This document shows positions 44,039-52,660 of a stretch of 64,000 nt of DNA, in pieces (the first letter of the stretch is position 1; every line of letters starts with the position of its first letter). This DNA comes from a virus, in the IMG/VR virus record IMGVR_UViG_3300026484_000095, positions 45,820-109,819 of that record, one strand, 5' to 3'. The notes beneath the pieces were generated by a model. That model did no database searches and had not been told where the DNA came from. It worked only from the letters and a program-made list of their open reading frames with translations. The position numbers and the translations under genes were made by a program.

Positions 44039-44293
44039 ATGAGTTATAGAGAGACTGTGGAAAGTATTAGAAATGAGTTTCTTAGTATAATAGAAGAGAA
44101 GAACTCTTGGGGAAAGAGGGAGCTAGAATTGGTAATCGAGAAAGCTATATCTAATCACTTTATTTCTATGCAAGATAATGCTAGTAGGATTAAAGACACT
44201 AGCTTGAAAGTTATATCTAGTAAAAAGGTAAAAAATCAAAATGAAAATGATGTTAGACCAAAAGCATTAAAGAGGAGACGAAGAAATGTCTAG
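44039..44293 (+). CDS. Small hypothetical protein
   Basis: 84 residues, helical, with a basic C-terminal RPKALKRRRRN. Overlaps the next gene by 8 bases. Confidence 0.55.
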   Translation: MSYRETVESIRNEFLSIIEEKNSWGKRELELVIEKAISNHFISMQDNASRIKDTSLKVISSKKVKNQNENDVRPKALKRRRRNV

Positions 44294-44666
44294 TAGAGTA
44301 AAACATATCCTATTGGTGGACAGTAAAGAGCAGGGCTTATTGCATAATGTAAAATGTATGCAAGACCTTGAAGCTAGTTTTGATTATCTTCAAGATGATA
44401 AAATCAAAAAGAGAGAAGTTAAACCTCAAAAAGGTTTCGCAGGTATGGTGGATTATGAACCTGCAGAGTATGTTTATATGAGTTATAAACACTTTCTAAA
44501 AGAGTTCCTAAAACAAAAGCAAACTGGTATCTTGGTAGCAAATGTCGATAAGTATAGCTATATGTTATCTAAATATAAGCCTAAGATGTATATACTAGGG
44601 GGAGATTTTGATAAGTATTTAGATAAGCTACCTAAGTCAGCTATACATCATATAATGGTAATATAA
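44286..44666 (+). CDS. Hypothetical protein
   Basis: 126 residues, Tyr- and Lys-rich alpha/beta protein (HILLVDSKEQGLLHN, MYILGGDFDKYL). Not recognised. Upstream of the clamp-loader gene by 11 bases. Confidence 0.6.
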   Translation: MSSRVKHILLVDSKEQGLLHNVKCMQDLEASFDYLQDDKIKKREVKPQKGFAGMVDYEPAEYVYMSYKHFLKEFLKQKQTGILVANVDKYSYMLSKYKPKMYILGGDFDKYLDKLPKSAIHHIMVI

Positions 44667-44677
44667 AGGCTTTAAAA

Positions 44678-45910
44678 GTGAAAGTAGAAACTGTCTCTAA
44701 AGCTCATAGGCTATTTACAAAATACAGACCTATGTCTTGGTCTGATGTAAGAGGTCAAGACCATATCATTTCTATTATGAAAGGTTTGTTAGAAAGGGAA
44801 ACATATAAGTATATCAATGGAATTATACTCGGAGGAGCTGCCGGTGGTGGAAAAACTACACTAAGTCGTTTGTTCGCTAAGGCTATAAATTGTCAGTCTG
44901 ATAATAAACCTTGTAACAAGTGTGATAACTGTAAGAGGTTCAATGCTAATGAATATCCTGACTACATTGAGGAAGATGGAGCTGAATACAATAAGAAAGA
45001 GGACATAGCAGTTCTTAAAGATTTAGCTAATCAATATGCTAGTGTACCTGATGGGTTTAGAATAATCTACATTGATGAAGCCCACGCTTTAAGTAATGCC
45101 GCTTGGGATATTCTATTGAAACAGTTAGAAGAGGGAGAGACTAGAACAATATGGGTCTTTGCTACAACGGAACCTGATAAGATTAGAAGTGCTATTGTAT
45201 CAAGATGTATGCCTTTTAAAGTTAAACCTCTTGGTTCAAAAGAGATAAAAGCTGAACTCGTTAATATCTGTGAAAAGGAGGGTATAGAGTACGATGACAT
45301 AAGTATAGAAAAATTAGCTATTGCTTATCGTGGTAGGACTAGAGATGCTATTAAAATTCTTAATATGTATTATGATAGTCAAGGTAACTTCAAAAACATT
45401 GATTTATTATCTATCGAGGAACAAATGATAGATATAATTAAACTAGCTTTATTTAACAAGATGGAAGAGTGTTATAAAAAGTTAGAAGAGCTTATAACAG
45501 TAGAGGAACACGAGTATGCTACAGCTATGAGTAATCTTTTGACAACCACATTCCTATATCCGTCTGTGCCTCCTATGGGTATTCAAGAGCAGTTAATATC
45601 TGATTTCAAAGATATTATAGGTAAGGACATAAAAGATTTAATTGATTTATATATGAAGTATAAACCTTCAAATTTTGATGAGATGAAAATCTTTTTACTC
45701 ACAGTTGCAGAGCTAGGTATTAATTTCAATAATGTAGAAGTCGTAGAAGCCAACTCACAAACAAAGAAGAGACGATTTGTTGAGGGTGCAGATAATCATT
45801 TAGGAGTTAAGAAAATAGCTAAGAAAGATACTAAAGTCAAGAAGACTGTGGTCAATGCAAAACAGAGAGCTAAGAAAAAGTTTGAGAACTTAGGATTTAG
45901 TTCTAAGTGA
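44678..45910 (+). CDS. DnaX-like clamp-loader ATPase
   Basis: 410 residues from GTG at 44678. Loads the sliding clamp on DNA. Walker A GGAAGGGKTTLSR, the DnaX zinc module CQSDNKPCNKCDNC, Walker B IIYIDEAHAL, sensor I TTEPDKI and the SRC Arg-finger motif (IVSRC). Followed by a helical collar domain and a basic tail (KKRRF, KKTVVNAKQRAKKK). It would act on the clamp-like protein at 21485. Confidence 0.9.
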   Translation: MKVETVSKAHRLFTKYRPMSWSDVRGQDHIISIMKGLLERETYKYINGIILGGAAGGGKTTLSRLFAKAINCQSDNKPCNKCDNCKRFNANEYPDYIEEDGAEYNKKEDIAVLKDLANQYASVPDGFRIIYIDEAHALSNAAWDILLKQLEEGETRTIWVFATTEPDKIRSAIVSRCMPFKVKPLGSKEIKAELVNICEKEGIEYDDISIEKLAIAYRGRTRDAIKILNMYYDSQGNFKNIDLLSIEEQMIDIIKLALFNKMEECYKKLEELITVEEHEYATAMSNLLTTTFLYPSVPPMGIQEQLISDFKDIIGKDIKDLIDLYMKYKPSNFDEMKIFLLTVAELGINFNNVEVVEANSQTKKRRFVEGADNHLGVKKIAKKDTKVKKTVVNAKQRAKKKFENLGFSSK

Positions 45911-45923
45911 GGTTAATAAATTC

Positions 45924-45944
45924 CTATACCAAGGAGTATATGAG
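45924..45944 (+). promoter_or_regulatory. TATAC...GTATAT dyad
   Basis: CTATACCAAGGAGTATATGAG in the gap before 45992, like the elements at 7868 and 42891. Confidence 0.35.
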
Positions 45945-45991
45945 TTATTAAAAGGGTGGTAGGTTGGTAAATAAAATTTAAAGGAAAAGTT

Positions 45992-46540
45992 ATGGCAAAG
46001 GGTAAAACAGCACCTAAGGGTAAATTTGTTAAACAAAACAATGCAGTTAAAAAATCAGAGGAAAACATCTCAGCAAAAGATGACCTGCTAAAAAGAATCG
46101 GTGCGAGACTAGATACAACAAAAATGCAAAGTGATGTAATCTTGAATGTGGTTCTATCTTCTATTGAAGAAACTACAGTTGCAAAAGGTGCATTGAATCT
46201 AACTGGTTTTGCTAAGTTGGAGGTGGTTGATAAACCTGCTTCTGAGGGAACAATCCAATTCGGTGAGAGAAAAGGTGAAAAATGGACTAAACCTGCTCAT
46301 AAAGCCGTTAAAATCTCTAACATTTCAGCATTTTGGAATGAAATTGCAAATGACGAGCAAGAGCTTGTTGCTATTGATAGCTTGGAAAATGTTTGGGCTG
46401 AAGCTAACGAGGAAGTTGAAGATGCAGATGATATAGAAGATACTGAGGAAGAAGCAGAAGAGGAAGAAGAGGAAGCACCTGCTCCTAAAAAAGCTCCTGC
46501 TAAAAAAACACCTGCAAAAAAAGCTCCTGCTAAAAAATAG
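45992..46540 (+). CDS. HU/IHF-like DNA-binding protein with acidic and basic tails
   Basis: 182 residues. After a basic head, the part from residue 40 to 130 resembles the HU fold: SDVILNVVLSSIEET, LNLTGFAKLEVVDKPASEGT and VKISNISAFWNEI. It is followed by a Glu-rich stretch and a C-terminal Lys/Pro/Ala repeat (APKKAPAKKTPAKKAPAKK). HU-like proteins compact or bend DNA. The start has the AAAGGAAAAGTTATGGCA leader used by the most strongly marked genes here, suggesting high expression. Confidence 0.5.
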   Translation: MAKGKTAPKGKFVKQNNAVKKSEENISAKDDLLKRIGARLDTTKMQSDVILNVVLSSIEETTVAKGALNLTGFAKLEVVDKPASEGTIQFGERKGEKWTKPAHKAVKISNISAFWNEIANDEQELVAIDSLENVWAEANEEVEDADDIEDTEEEAEEEEEEAPAPKKAPAKKTPAKKAPAKK

Positions 46541-46555
46541 GGTAGGAGGGTCAAT

Positions 46556-47671
46556 ATGTTTTATAAAGTCTTAATGTCTTATGAACCAATAGAATATAAA
46601 GCATATAAGGAACTAGAAGATTTAGGTCTAAAAGTTCCTTATGACCCTAAAAATCCTGATATAAATGTTTATGCTTATCAATTAGAGACTTCTAATGTTT
46701 CAATTCAAAAGATAAAATCAATAGTACCTTCATTGAGTTATGCTGTATTTGGTGGAGAAGACTCTAAGCAGTATATGTTGGCTTCTGAGTACGAAGTTAA
46801 TAAAAACATTGATAAGGTGCAAATAGTTAATAAGCCTACTATTGGTGATAATGTTACTTATAGTGAATATAAAAAGCTAGTATTTACTTTAATTAACATA
46901 GATAATGATATTGCTACAATAAAGCACGAGCTTAGAAACATAGATTTATTGCTAGATGTTCCCTTAGATGATATTGCTATATTTAAAGGCGATTTGGTGC
47001 ATTATAAGTCTATTACCTTTCCTGAATTAAATAGTAACATTTATATAGATTGTGATTATTTAGGTAGCGATTACTCAGATATATTTTCATTGATTTTAAG
47101 ATTAAAGATTATGTATCAAGGTTATAATCTGGTATTTCTAAACCCTGATATTGATTTAGCTAATTTTCTAAGTGTTCTAAAACTATCTTCAATATATGGA
47201 AACATAGATTTATTGATACCTTATCTAAATGCAGAAGATAAATTATATACTAATAATTTCAGATATCTGAAATTTATCCCAACTATATTAGTGAGAGAAA
47301 CAAATAAATTTTATAGCTTCGTGAGTGAAGTCAATATCAATGACTTAGGATTTAAAGATATTGAATCATTCTCATTTTTCTACTCAGTTAAAGCACTATA
47401 TAACAAAGGTGTAATAGATAATGAGATAGACTTTTCTATTCTTAAAAACAAAATCAATCAATCATTGACTTTTGCTAAGGGTCTATATGGCTCGTATAAA
47501 AAAGAGATAAAAGAACTAAGTGATAAAGGGTTAGAAGTGGATGGCGAACTATTTATATCTAAAAAAGAGGGTAATATAGATATAGAAGAGCTTATCAAAA
47601 TGTTTAACTTCTATAAGCTTCAATACTATATAGATAATTTGGAGTATTATATTTACCTTATAAAAAGCTAA
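46556..47671 (+). CDS. Hypothetical protein with possible NGN-KOW-like N terminus
   Basis: 371 residues, not recognised with certainty. The N terminus (FYKVLMSYEPIEYKAYKELE) and the segment KPTIGDNVTYSEYKKLVFTL plus LLLDVPLDDIAIF suggest an NGN-like and KOW-like layout as in NusG-type proteins; the C-terminal 230 residues are Tyr- and Ile-rich and unknown. A transcription role would fit the sigma-like gene next to it, but this is speculation. Confidence 0.55.
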   Translation: MFYKVLMSYEPIEYKAYKELEDLGLKVPYDPKNPDINVYAYQLETSNVSIQKIKSIVPSLSYAVFGGEDSKQYMLASEYEVNKNIDKVQIVNKPTIGDNVTYSEYKKLVFTLINIDNDIATIKHELRNIDLLLDVPLDDIAIFKGDLVHYKSITFPELNSNIYIDCDYLGSDYSDIFSLILRLKIMYQGYNLVFLNPDIDLANFLSVLKLSSIYGNIDLLIPYLNAEDKLYTNNFRYLKFIPTILVRETNKFYSFVSEVNINDLGFKDIESFSFFYSVKALYNKGVIDNEIDFSILKNKINQSLTFAKGLYGSYKKEIKELSDKGLEVDGELFISKKEGNIDIEELIKMFNFYKLQYYIDNLEYYIYLIKS

Positions 47672-47686
47672 CAGAGGTATTTATCA

Positions 47687-48364
47687 ATGGAAGAGAACAA
47701 CGGGTATTGGGATTATATATCTACATTAGATAGTAAAGATATTGAAGAACCCTTAAAAGAGTTAATTAAAGACTCTTTCGTATTTTTCAATCCCTATCTA
47801 AATGAGCTATTTTATATCGAAGCCAATTATATTTACTTAAATTATGTTTGGGATATTCCACAAGCAAAGATAGGTGACTTATTTGGTGTTAGTCAGTATG
47901 GAGTATCTAAGAGGATTAAAAGTGGACTTAAAAAGATAAATACAATTTTTAAAAGACCTGAGAATGATAGAAATATAGTTCGCAATGATTTTGCTTCTAT
48001 CTTACCAAAAGATTTAGTTGAAATATCTGTATTATATTACTTCTTAAAAACATTTAGCTTAGTTTCAAACATTGTAGATATTAGCTACGGAAATATGCGA
48101 AATAAGATTAATTATGTCTTGCAGATATTAGAGAAGTATAAGGGCTGTAACCAACAAGAGTATAAGAAGTATTATAAGGAGTTGCTAGGTTCAAAAGCTG
48201 ATGAGTTATATATCAATCTGTTAGAGGACGAGCATTTTTATAAGAATGAGTTAGTTAAGGTTGAAAGATATTATGACTATATGAAAGAGCTAAGTGAATC
48301 TTACAATTATGGTGACTATCTTTTTAAAAGAGATGACAACAAAAGACTAGAGAGATTTGAGTAA
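47687..48364 (+). CDS. Sigma-region-4-like HTH protein
   Basis: 225 residues. Residues 35-90 are YIYLNYVWDIPQAKIGDLFG followed by VSQYGVSKRIKSGLKKI, which match the helix-turn-helix of sigma-70 region 4 (repeat of EIA..LGIS...V..RI..AL.KL). Regions 2 and 3 of a sigma factor are not visible. It could be a divergent late sigma factor or a transcriptional regulator. The upstream protein may be a transcription-elongation-like factor. Confidence 0.5.
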   Translation: MEENNGYWDYISTLDSKDIEEPLKELIKDSFVFFNPYLNELFYIEANYIYLNYVWDIPQAKIGDLFGVSQYGVSKRIKSGLKKINTIFKRPENDRNIVRNDFASILPKDLVEISVLYYFLKTFSLVSNIVDISYGNMRNKINYVLQILEKYKGCNQQEYKKYYKELLGSKADELYINLLEDEHFYKNELVKVERYYDYMKELSESYNYGDYLFKRDDNKRLERFE

Positions 48365-49005
48365 TGCTTAGTAAATTAGTTAAACAAAACACTGGTTCTA
48401 TTTCTAATTTAATCAAATTGCAGATTAAAAATCCTACAAAGAGATACGATAAAATTTATATTGATATATGGTATGATAAATATACGATAAAATCTACATT
48501 TAGTGGTGTAGAAGATTGTGACCATAAGTACATAGACGAAAACAATAGATGTGTATGTGGTGCTTGGGTCGGTAATATAGCAAGTGAAACAGACCCTATT
48601 GAGTTCTATAAGCATATCTTTAATTTAGCTAACAATTTGTATGCTAATGAGCTTTATATAAGAACCCCTAAATACTATCCTCCTGAATACAGATATTATA
48701 TATTTGAAAAGGAAATCAATCTCAACTTCAAATATGTAGAAACATATACTATATTTGATAGATTGGTAAGTTTTAATGAGAGGGGGGAAAGACTAAAACA
48801 GAAATCTTTTTATTTGATACATTTTTCAAAAAAGAAATCTCACTTGTGGAAATCTAAGGTCGTTACATATAAAGGTTTTAATCCTTTATTTTTGTTAAAC
48901 TCAAATTCGTTATGGGTTAATCCTTATTACAATGAGGTAAAATTTGATATAGATATTGAGTTTTACTTTTGTAATACAAATGTTTTAAAAACAATAACAA
49001 ATTAA
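48364..49005 (+). CDS. Hypothetical protein with a zinc knuckle
   Basis: 213 residues. A putative metal site is DCDHKYIDENNRCVCGAW (C-x-H...C-x-C). Otherwise Tyr/Lys-rich, beta-strand-rich. Starts on the stop codon of the sigma-like gene (TAATG overlap). Confidence 0.6.
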   Translation: MLSKLVKQNTGSISNLIKLQIKNPTKRYDKIYIDIWYDKYTIKSTFSGVEDCDHKYIDENNRCVCGAWVGNIASETDPIEFYKHIFNLANNLYANELYIRTPKYYPPEYRYYIFEKEINLNFKYVETYTIFDRLVSFNERGERLKQKSFYLIHFSKKKSHLWKSKVVTYKGFNPLFLLNSNSLWVNPYYNEVKFDIDIEFYFCNTNVLKTITN

Positions 49006-49020
49006 AAATAGGAGTACTTT

Positions 49021-49362
49021 ATGGGTATTATAGGAATGAAAAAGAGCAATCAAGTTGACTCAATGATGAGAATTACAGCAGGTGTTCAAACTGCTTCTAG
49101 TCAAGTGTCAAAAGAGCTATCTCTTGGGAGAGTAAGACAACACGGTGGGCAAGTTTTTAGAAATCAAGATGGATACTCAATTAAAGGTATACCTTCTTTA
49201 TCTTCACAAGCTATGCTGGATATGATTAAAAGAGATAACGGTAGTGTTCAAGTGAAATACAAAGATGAGATATTGGATAATGACCAAATCTCTAAAACAG
49301 AAGAACCATTATGGGTTTTAGATAGAAATGGTGATACATTCAATCTAAAACGAAATTTTTAA
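49021..49362 (+). CDS. Virion-region small protein with MRITAG motif
   Basis: 113 residues. MRITAG at 16-21 matches MRATAG at 19-24 of the portal and MRKIAG of the protein at 57755. This suggests a common processing or targeting signal. The rest is basic/mixed with no known domain. Confidence 0.6.
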   Translation: MGIIGMKKSNQVDSMMRITAGVQTASSQVSKELSLGRVRQHGGQVFRNQDGYSIKGIPSLSSQAMLDMIKRDNGSVQVKYKDEILDNDQISKTEEPLWVLDRNGDTFNLKRNF

Positions 49363-49377
49363 GAGAGGGGTTTAAAT

Positions 49378-50220
49378 ATGTCAAATTCATTCGATAGATT
49401 ACTTTCTAAAAGTAAAGGTCAGCAGGGAGCTTCTTTTGAAGCACAAACTAATGTTGAAAGACGAGGTCAAGATTTTCCTATATTTGCTAGTTACAATGAT
49501 AATTTAGCAATGAGCACTAAGGCTAGTGCAACAGAAGTTCAAGGTGAGATAACAGTACCAGAAGCTATGGTAAATTCAATCACTGCTCTTAGAAATCAGC
49601 CAAACATCATTAAGGCTATGTCTTTGGATATGGTGGGTAGTCTAAGCTCTTTAGCTAGTGTTTACGAAGCTACAAATAAGCATAAAATAGATGTAGAAAG
49701 TCTATATAATACAAATGATGATTATAAGCATTTTTTAAATGCAATCGCAAGTGGTTTTGTAGTCACGGCAGGTATTGAGAAGGTTATATCTAATCCTATC
49801 AAACTGTATTTTCTTACATCTTTTGATGGTAATGTAGATATGAGTATTAAAGCAGGTTATCTGTTTATGGGAGTTTACCCAACTATTACATCTTTTGATA
49901 GTAATTCAGTTAATAAGGTGCAATCTCTTGTAAGAACTGTAAATAATCTTGTTTCTACACAAGGTTCAGGATTAAACCTAATGAACTTTATCATTAAAAA
50001 GGGTTTAGAGGCTAATAAAAGCACGATAAAAAATACGGATTTAGTGAGTGATAAAGTTCTTGTTAGAAATATGGATACTAAACAGTTAGCAGAGCTTATC
50101 ATAGGTAAATTTTCAAATGTAAATGACGGTATAAAGTTCGCAAAAGAGAATGGTGTAAATGATGAGAAACTTCAAAAGGTTTCTATGTTGATAAAAGCAT
50201 TAAAGGACTTTAGCCATTAA
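49378..50220 (+). CDS. Hypothetical structural-region protein
   Basis: 280 residues, polar N terminus then a helical repeat-like region (TKQLAELIIGKFSNVNDGIK). Not recognised; its place just upstream of the packaging genes suggests a virion role. Confidence 0.6.
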   Translation: MSNSFDRLLSKSKGQQGASFEAQTNVERRGQDFPIFASYNDNLAMSTKASATEVQGEITVPEAMVNSITALRNQPNIIKAMSLDMVGSLSSLASVYEATNKHKIDVESLYNTNDDYKHFLNAIASGFVVTAGIEKVISNPIKLYFLTSFDGNVDMSIKAGYLFMGVYPTITSFDSNSVNKVQSLVRTVNNLVSTQGSGLNLMNFIIKKGLEANKSTIKNTDLVSDKVLVRNMDTKQLAELIIGKFSNVNDGIKFAKENGVNDEKLQKVSMLIKALKDFSH

Positions 50221-50239
50221 AAAATAAAAAGAGGGAATT

Positions 50240-51109
50240 ATGGTTAATAGTGCAGAAAGACCAAGAAAGAGAATCAAAAAAAGAGTAAGGGCAAAAACAA
50301 ATGAATCCTCTATTAATCCAACTCCTAAAAAGAAGAGGATTAAAAAGAGGATTAAAAAAGTAGCAGAGCCTAAACAACACGATATTATAGAAGATGAGAT
50401 AGATGATATTAACTCTCCCATTGAGTTGGATTTAGGTTCTAATATCCCTAATCTTGAAGACTTATCTAATTTTGGAGATGATAAAAGAACTGGTTTCAAT
50501 GTAGAGAATATGCTGAAAGAAGCCCAGAACACTATGGGTCATATCTTCGATAATCTTACAAATGATAACAAGACCTTTGGTTCAAAAATGGATAGTATTT
50601 TATCTTTACAAATGTTAGCATTGCTACCCACTATTCAGAATTTGGATGATACAATGTTTGATGAACGAAAAGCACAAGCCGCCGTTAAATTAAACGAGAC
50701 GATAAATCATTTAAAAAGTAGTTTAGTACAAAAGCAACAGTTTGAGATTAAAGAGGAAGTTGATTTACAACACCCTAAAATTCAGAAAGCACTTACATTC
50801 TTAACAGAGGCATTTTTCTATGTCCTTACAGAAGTTGGAGTAGACCCTAGTGTTAAATCTCTTATCATTAACTCATTAAGTTTAAAAATGATGGGGTTCG
50901 AGGAAGAGCTTAACAAGCGATTTAAAGGAGTCGCTTTTAGTTTATTAGAGCAAGTAGAAAATCCTCTACTTGAAAGCCTACCTAATGTAAAACAATTAGA
51001 AGCCTTACAAGAGCATAAAAACAAACAACTAGAAGAAGCTCAAAATAAGGGTGATGATTACGAAGAAGAGGGTAACAATGTAATAGATATTATCCCTGAA
51101 AGGTCTTAA
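50240..51109 (+). CDS. Basic-acidic protein upstream of the large terminase
   Basis: 289 residues with a strongly basic head (RPRKRIKKRVRAK and KKKRIKKRIKK), then a helical body and acidic tail. Its place before the large terminase would suit a small terminase, but there is no identifiable HTH. Its stop touches the ATG of the homing endonuclease. Confidence 0.55.
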   Translation: MVNSAERPRKRIKKRVRAKTNESSINPTPKKKRIKKRIKKVAEPKQHDIIEDEIDDINSPIELDLGSNIPNLEDLSNFGDDKRTGFNVENMLKEAQNTMGHIFDNLTNDNKTFGSKMDSILSLQMLALLPTIQNLDDTMFDERKAQAAVKLNETINHLKSSLVQKQQFEIKEEVDLQHPKIQKALTFLTEAFFYVLTEVGVDPSVKSLIINSLSLKMMGFEEELNKRFKGVAFSLLEQVENPLLESLPNVKQLEALQEHKNKQLEEAQNKGDDYEEEGNNVIDIIPERS

Positions 51110-52660
51110 ATGAAGAAAGAAGCTTTTGTAGAACGAGCCAATAAAATTCATAATGGATTATATAAATATGACAATTTACCTCAAATTGTAAAAGTAAAAA
51201 ATAAATATGATATATTATGTCATTCTTGTAATTCCTTATTTAATCAACAACTACAGTCCCACTTGGCTGGTAGAGGCTGCCCTAATTGTAGAGGGGGGAT
51301 AAAACTACCCTTACAATTCTATATAGATAAATGCAGGGAAAATAATAAAGACTATTCCAAAATTGCTTTTAAAGATAATGGTATTGAAGCTAAGTGTAAT
51401 AAATGTGGCAACTTGATATTCAAGAAAAATAAAAATCATATCTATACTAAGGGTTGTAAATTTTGTGCCAATATGAAAATGAAGCAATTTAAAACCAAGA
51501 CCTTAGAGGACCTATCAATACCAAAAGGAACTAAGTTACTAGATTATAAAGGTCATTCACAAAAAGCTGTCCTTTATTGTATAAAGCATAAATGCACCTA
51601 TGAGCAACTTCCTAGTTATATAGGTAAGAAACAAGGCTGTAAATATTGTAATTCCAAACTAAAAGATTTAGATTATTTTGAAAGTAGAGTTGATTTAGAT
51701 TTATGGGATACAACTGATTCAGTTTATAAAGGTGCTAAGTCTTACATAACTGTTAAATGTAAAAAGTGTAATCATATTCAGATTAAAGAAGCTGGTAGTT
51801 TAATGCAAAGAACTGCAGGGTGTTCTAAATGCTCTAACTCATTCAATTCTTCTAAAGAGCAGAAAGAGTTATCAGATTGGTTATCTTCTTATACAGATGT
51901 ACAATTAAGCTACAGACCTAAATGGATGAAAGGTAAGGAGCTAGATATTTACCTCCCTAAGTTTAATTTTGCTATAGAGTACAACGGAGTATACTGGCAT
52001 AGCTCTCATTTTAAGAGCAGAAATTATCATAAAAGAAAAACTGATTTATGCAATGCAAATAATGTAAATCTATTTCATATTTGGAGTGACCTTTGGTTCA
52101 AAAAGAAAAGTCTTATAAAATCTATGCTATTGAATAAATTGGGTATTACTCCTTTTGTAATAGGTGCTAGAAAGTGTAATATAAGGAAAGTAACTATGCA
52201 GGATTCATTTGATTTCTTAAACTTAAATCATCTCCAAGGTGGTAATAAAGGTAGCATAATCAGTTATGGTTTATTTTATGATAATGAACTATTATCTATA
52301 ATGACCTTTAGACATAGAAAGGATTGGGAGCTAGTTAAGTTTGCTACCAAGACCTATACATTAGTTCAAGGTGGTTTTTCCAAATTGTTAAAGTATTTCA
52401 TAAAAGAACATTCTTGCAAAACCTTATACTCCTTTATAGATAGGTCTTGGTCTTTAGGTAATGTTTATTATAGAAATGGTTTCAAGACTATAAAAACCAT
52501 ACGACCTGATTATGTTTATATTAGTCCTAATAAAATAAATAGATTTCATAAGTCTATTTTAAGACAGGAAGAAAAGAATAGACAACTAAATTCTTATTTA
52601 AAAATCTATAATTCAGGTTTAATAAAAGTTATATGGAGGGACTCCTATGGCTTTAGTTGA
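51110..52660 (+). CDS. Zinc-ribbon plus Vsr-like homing endonuclease next to terminase
   Basis: 516 residues. Four zinc-ribbon-like repeats (CHSCN...CPNC, CNKCGN...CKFC, CIKHKC...CKYC, CKKCNH...CSKC) are followed by an EDxHD/Vsr-like nuclease core: EQKELSDWL, ELDIYLPKFNFAIEYNG and YWHS, NVNLFHIWSD. A C-terminal domain (QGGNKGSIISYGLFYDNE, FIDRSWSLGNVYYRNGF) is shared with the endonuclease at 60079. It starts on the upstream stop, its 3' end overlaps the terminase start by 14 bases, and the terminase RBS (GGAGGG) lies inside it. It has probably been inserted between the upstream gene and terL. Confidence 0.85.
   Translation: MKKEAFVERANKIHNGLYKYDNLPQIVKVKNKYDILCHSCNSLFNQQLQSHLAGRGCPNCRGGIKLPLQFYIDKCRENNKDYSKIAFKDNGIEAKCNKCGNLIFKKNKNHIYTKGCKFCANMKMKQFKTKTLEDLSIPKGTKLLDYKGHSQKAVLYCIKHKCTYEQLPSYIGKKQGCKYCNSKLKDLDYFESRVDLDLWDTTDSVYKGAKSYITVKCKKCNHIQIKEAGSLMQRTAGCSKCSNSFNSSKEQKELSDWLSSYTDVQLSYRPKWMKGKELDIYLPKFNFAIEYNGVYWHSSHFKSRNYHKRKTDLCNANNVNLFHIWSDLWFKKKSLIKSMLLNKLGITPFVIGARKCNIRKVTMQDSFDFLNLNHLQGGNKGSIISYGLFYDNELLSIMTFRHRKDWELVKFATKTYTLVQGGFSKLLKYFIKEHSCKTLYSFIDRSWSLGNVYYRNGFKTIKTIRPDYVYISPNKINRFHKSILRQEEKNRQLNSYLKIYNSGLIKVIWRDSYGFS
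52022..52084 (+). repeat. 63-bp near-identical repeat (copy 1)
   Basis: Matches 60682-60744 with two mismatches in 63 bases, inside the two related endonuclease genes at the KRKTDLCNANNVNLFHIW core. Confidence 0.85.
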
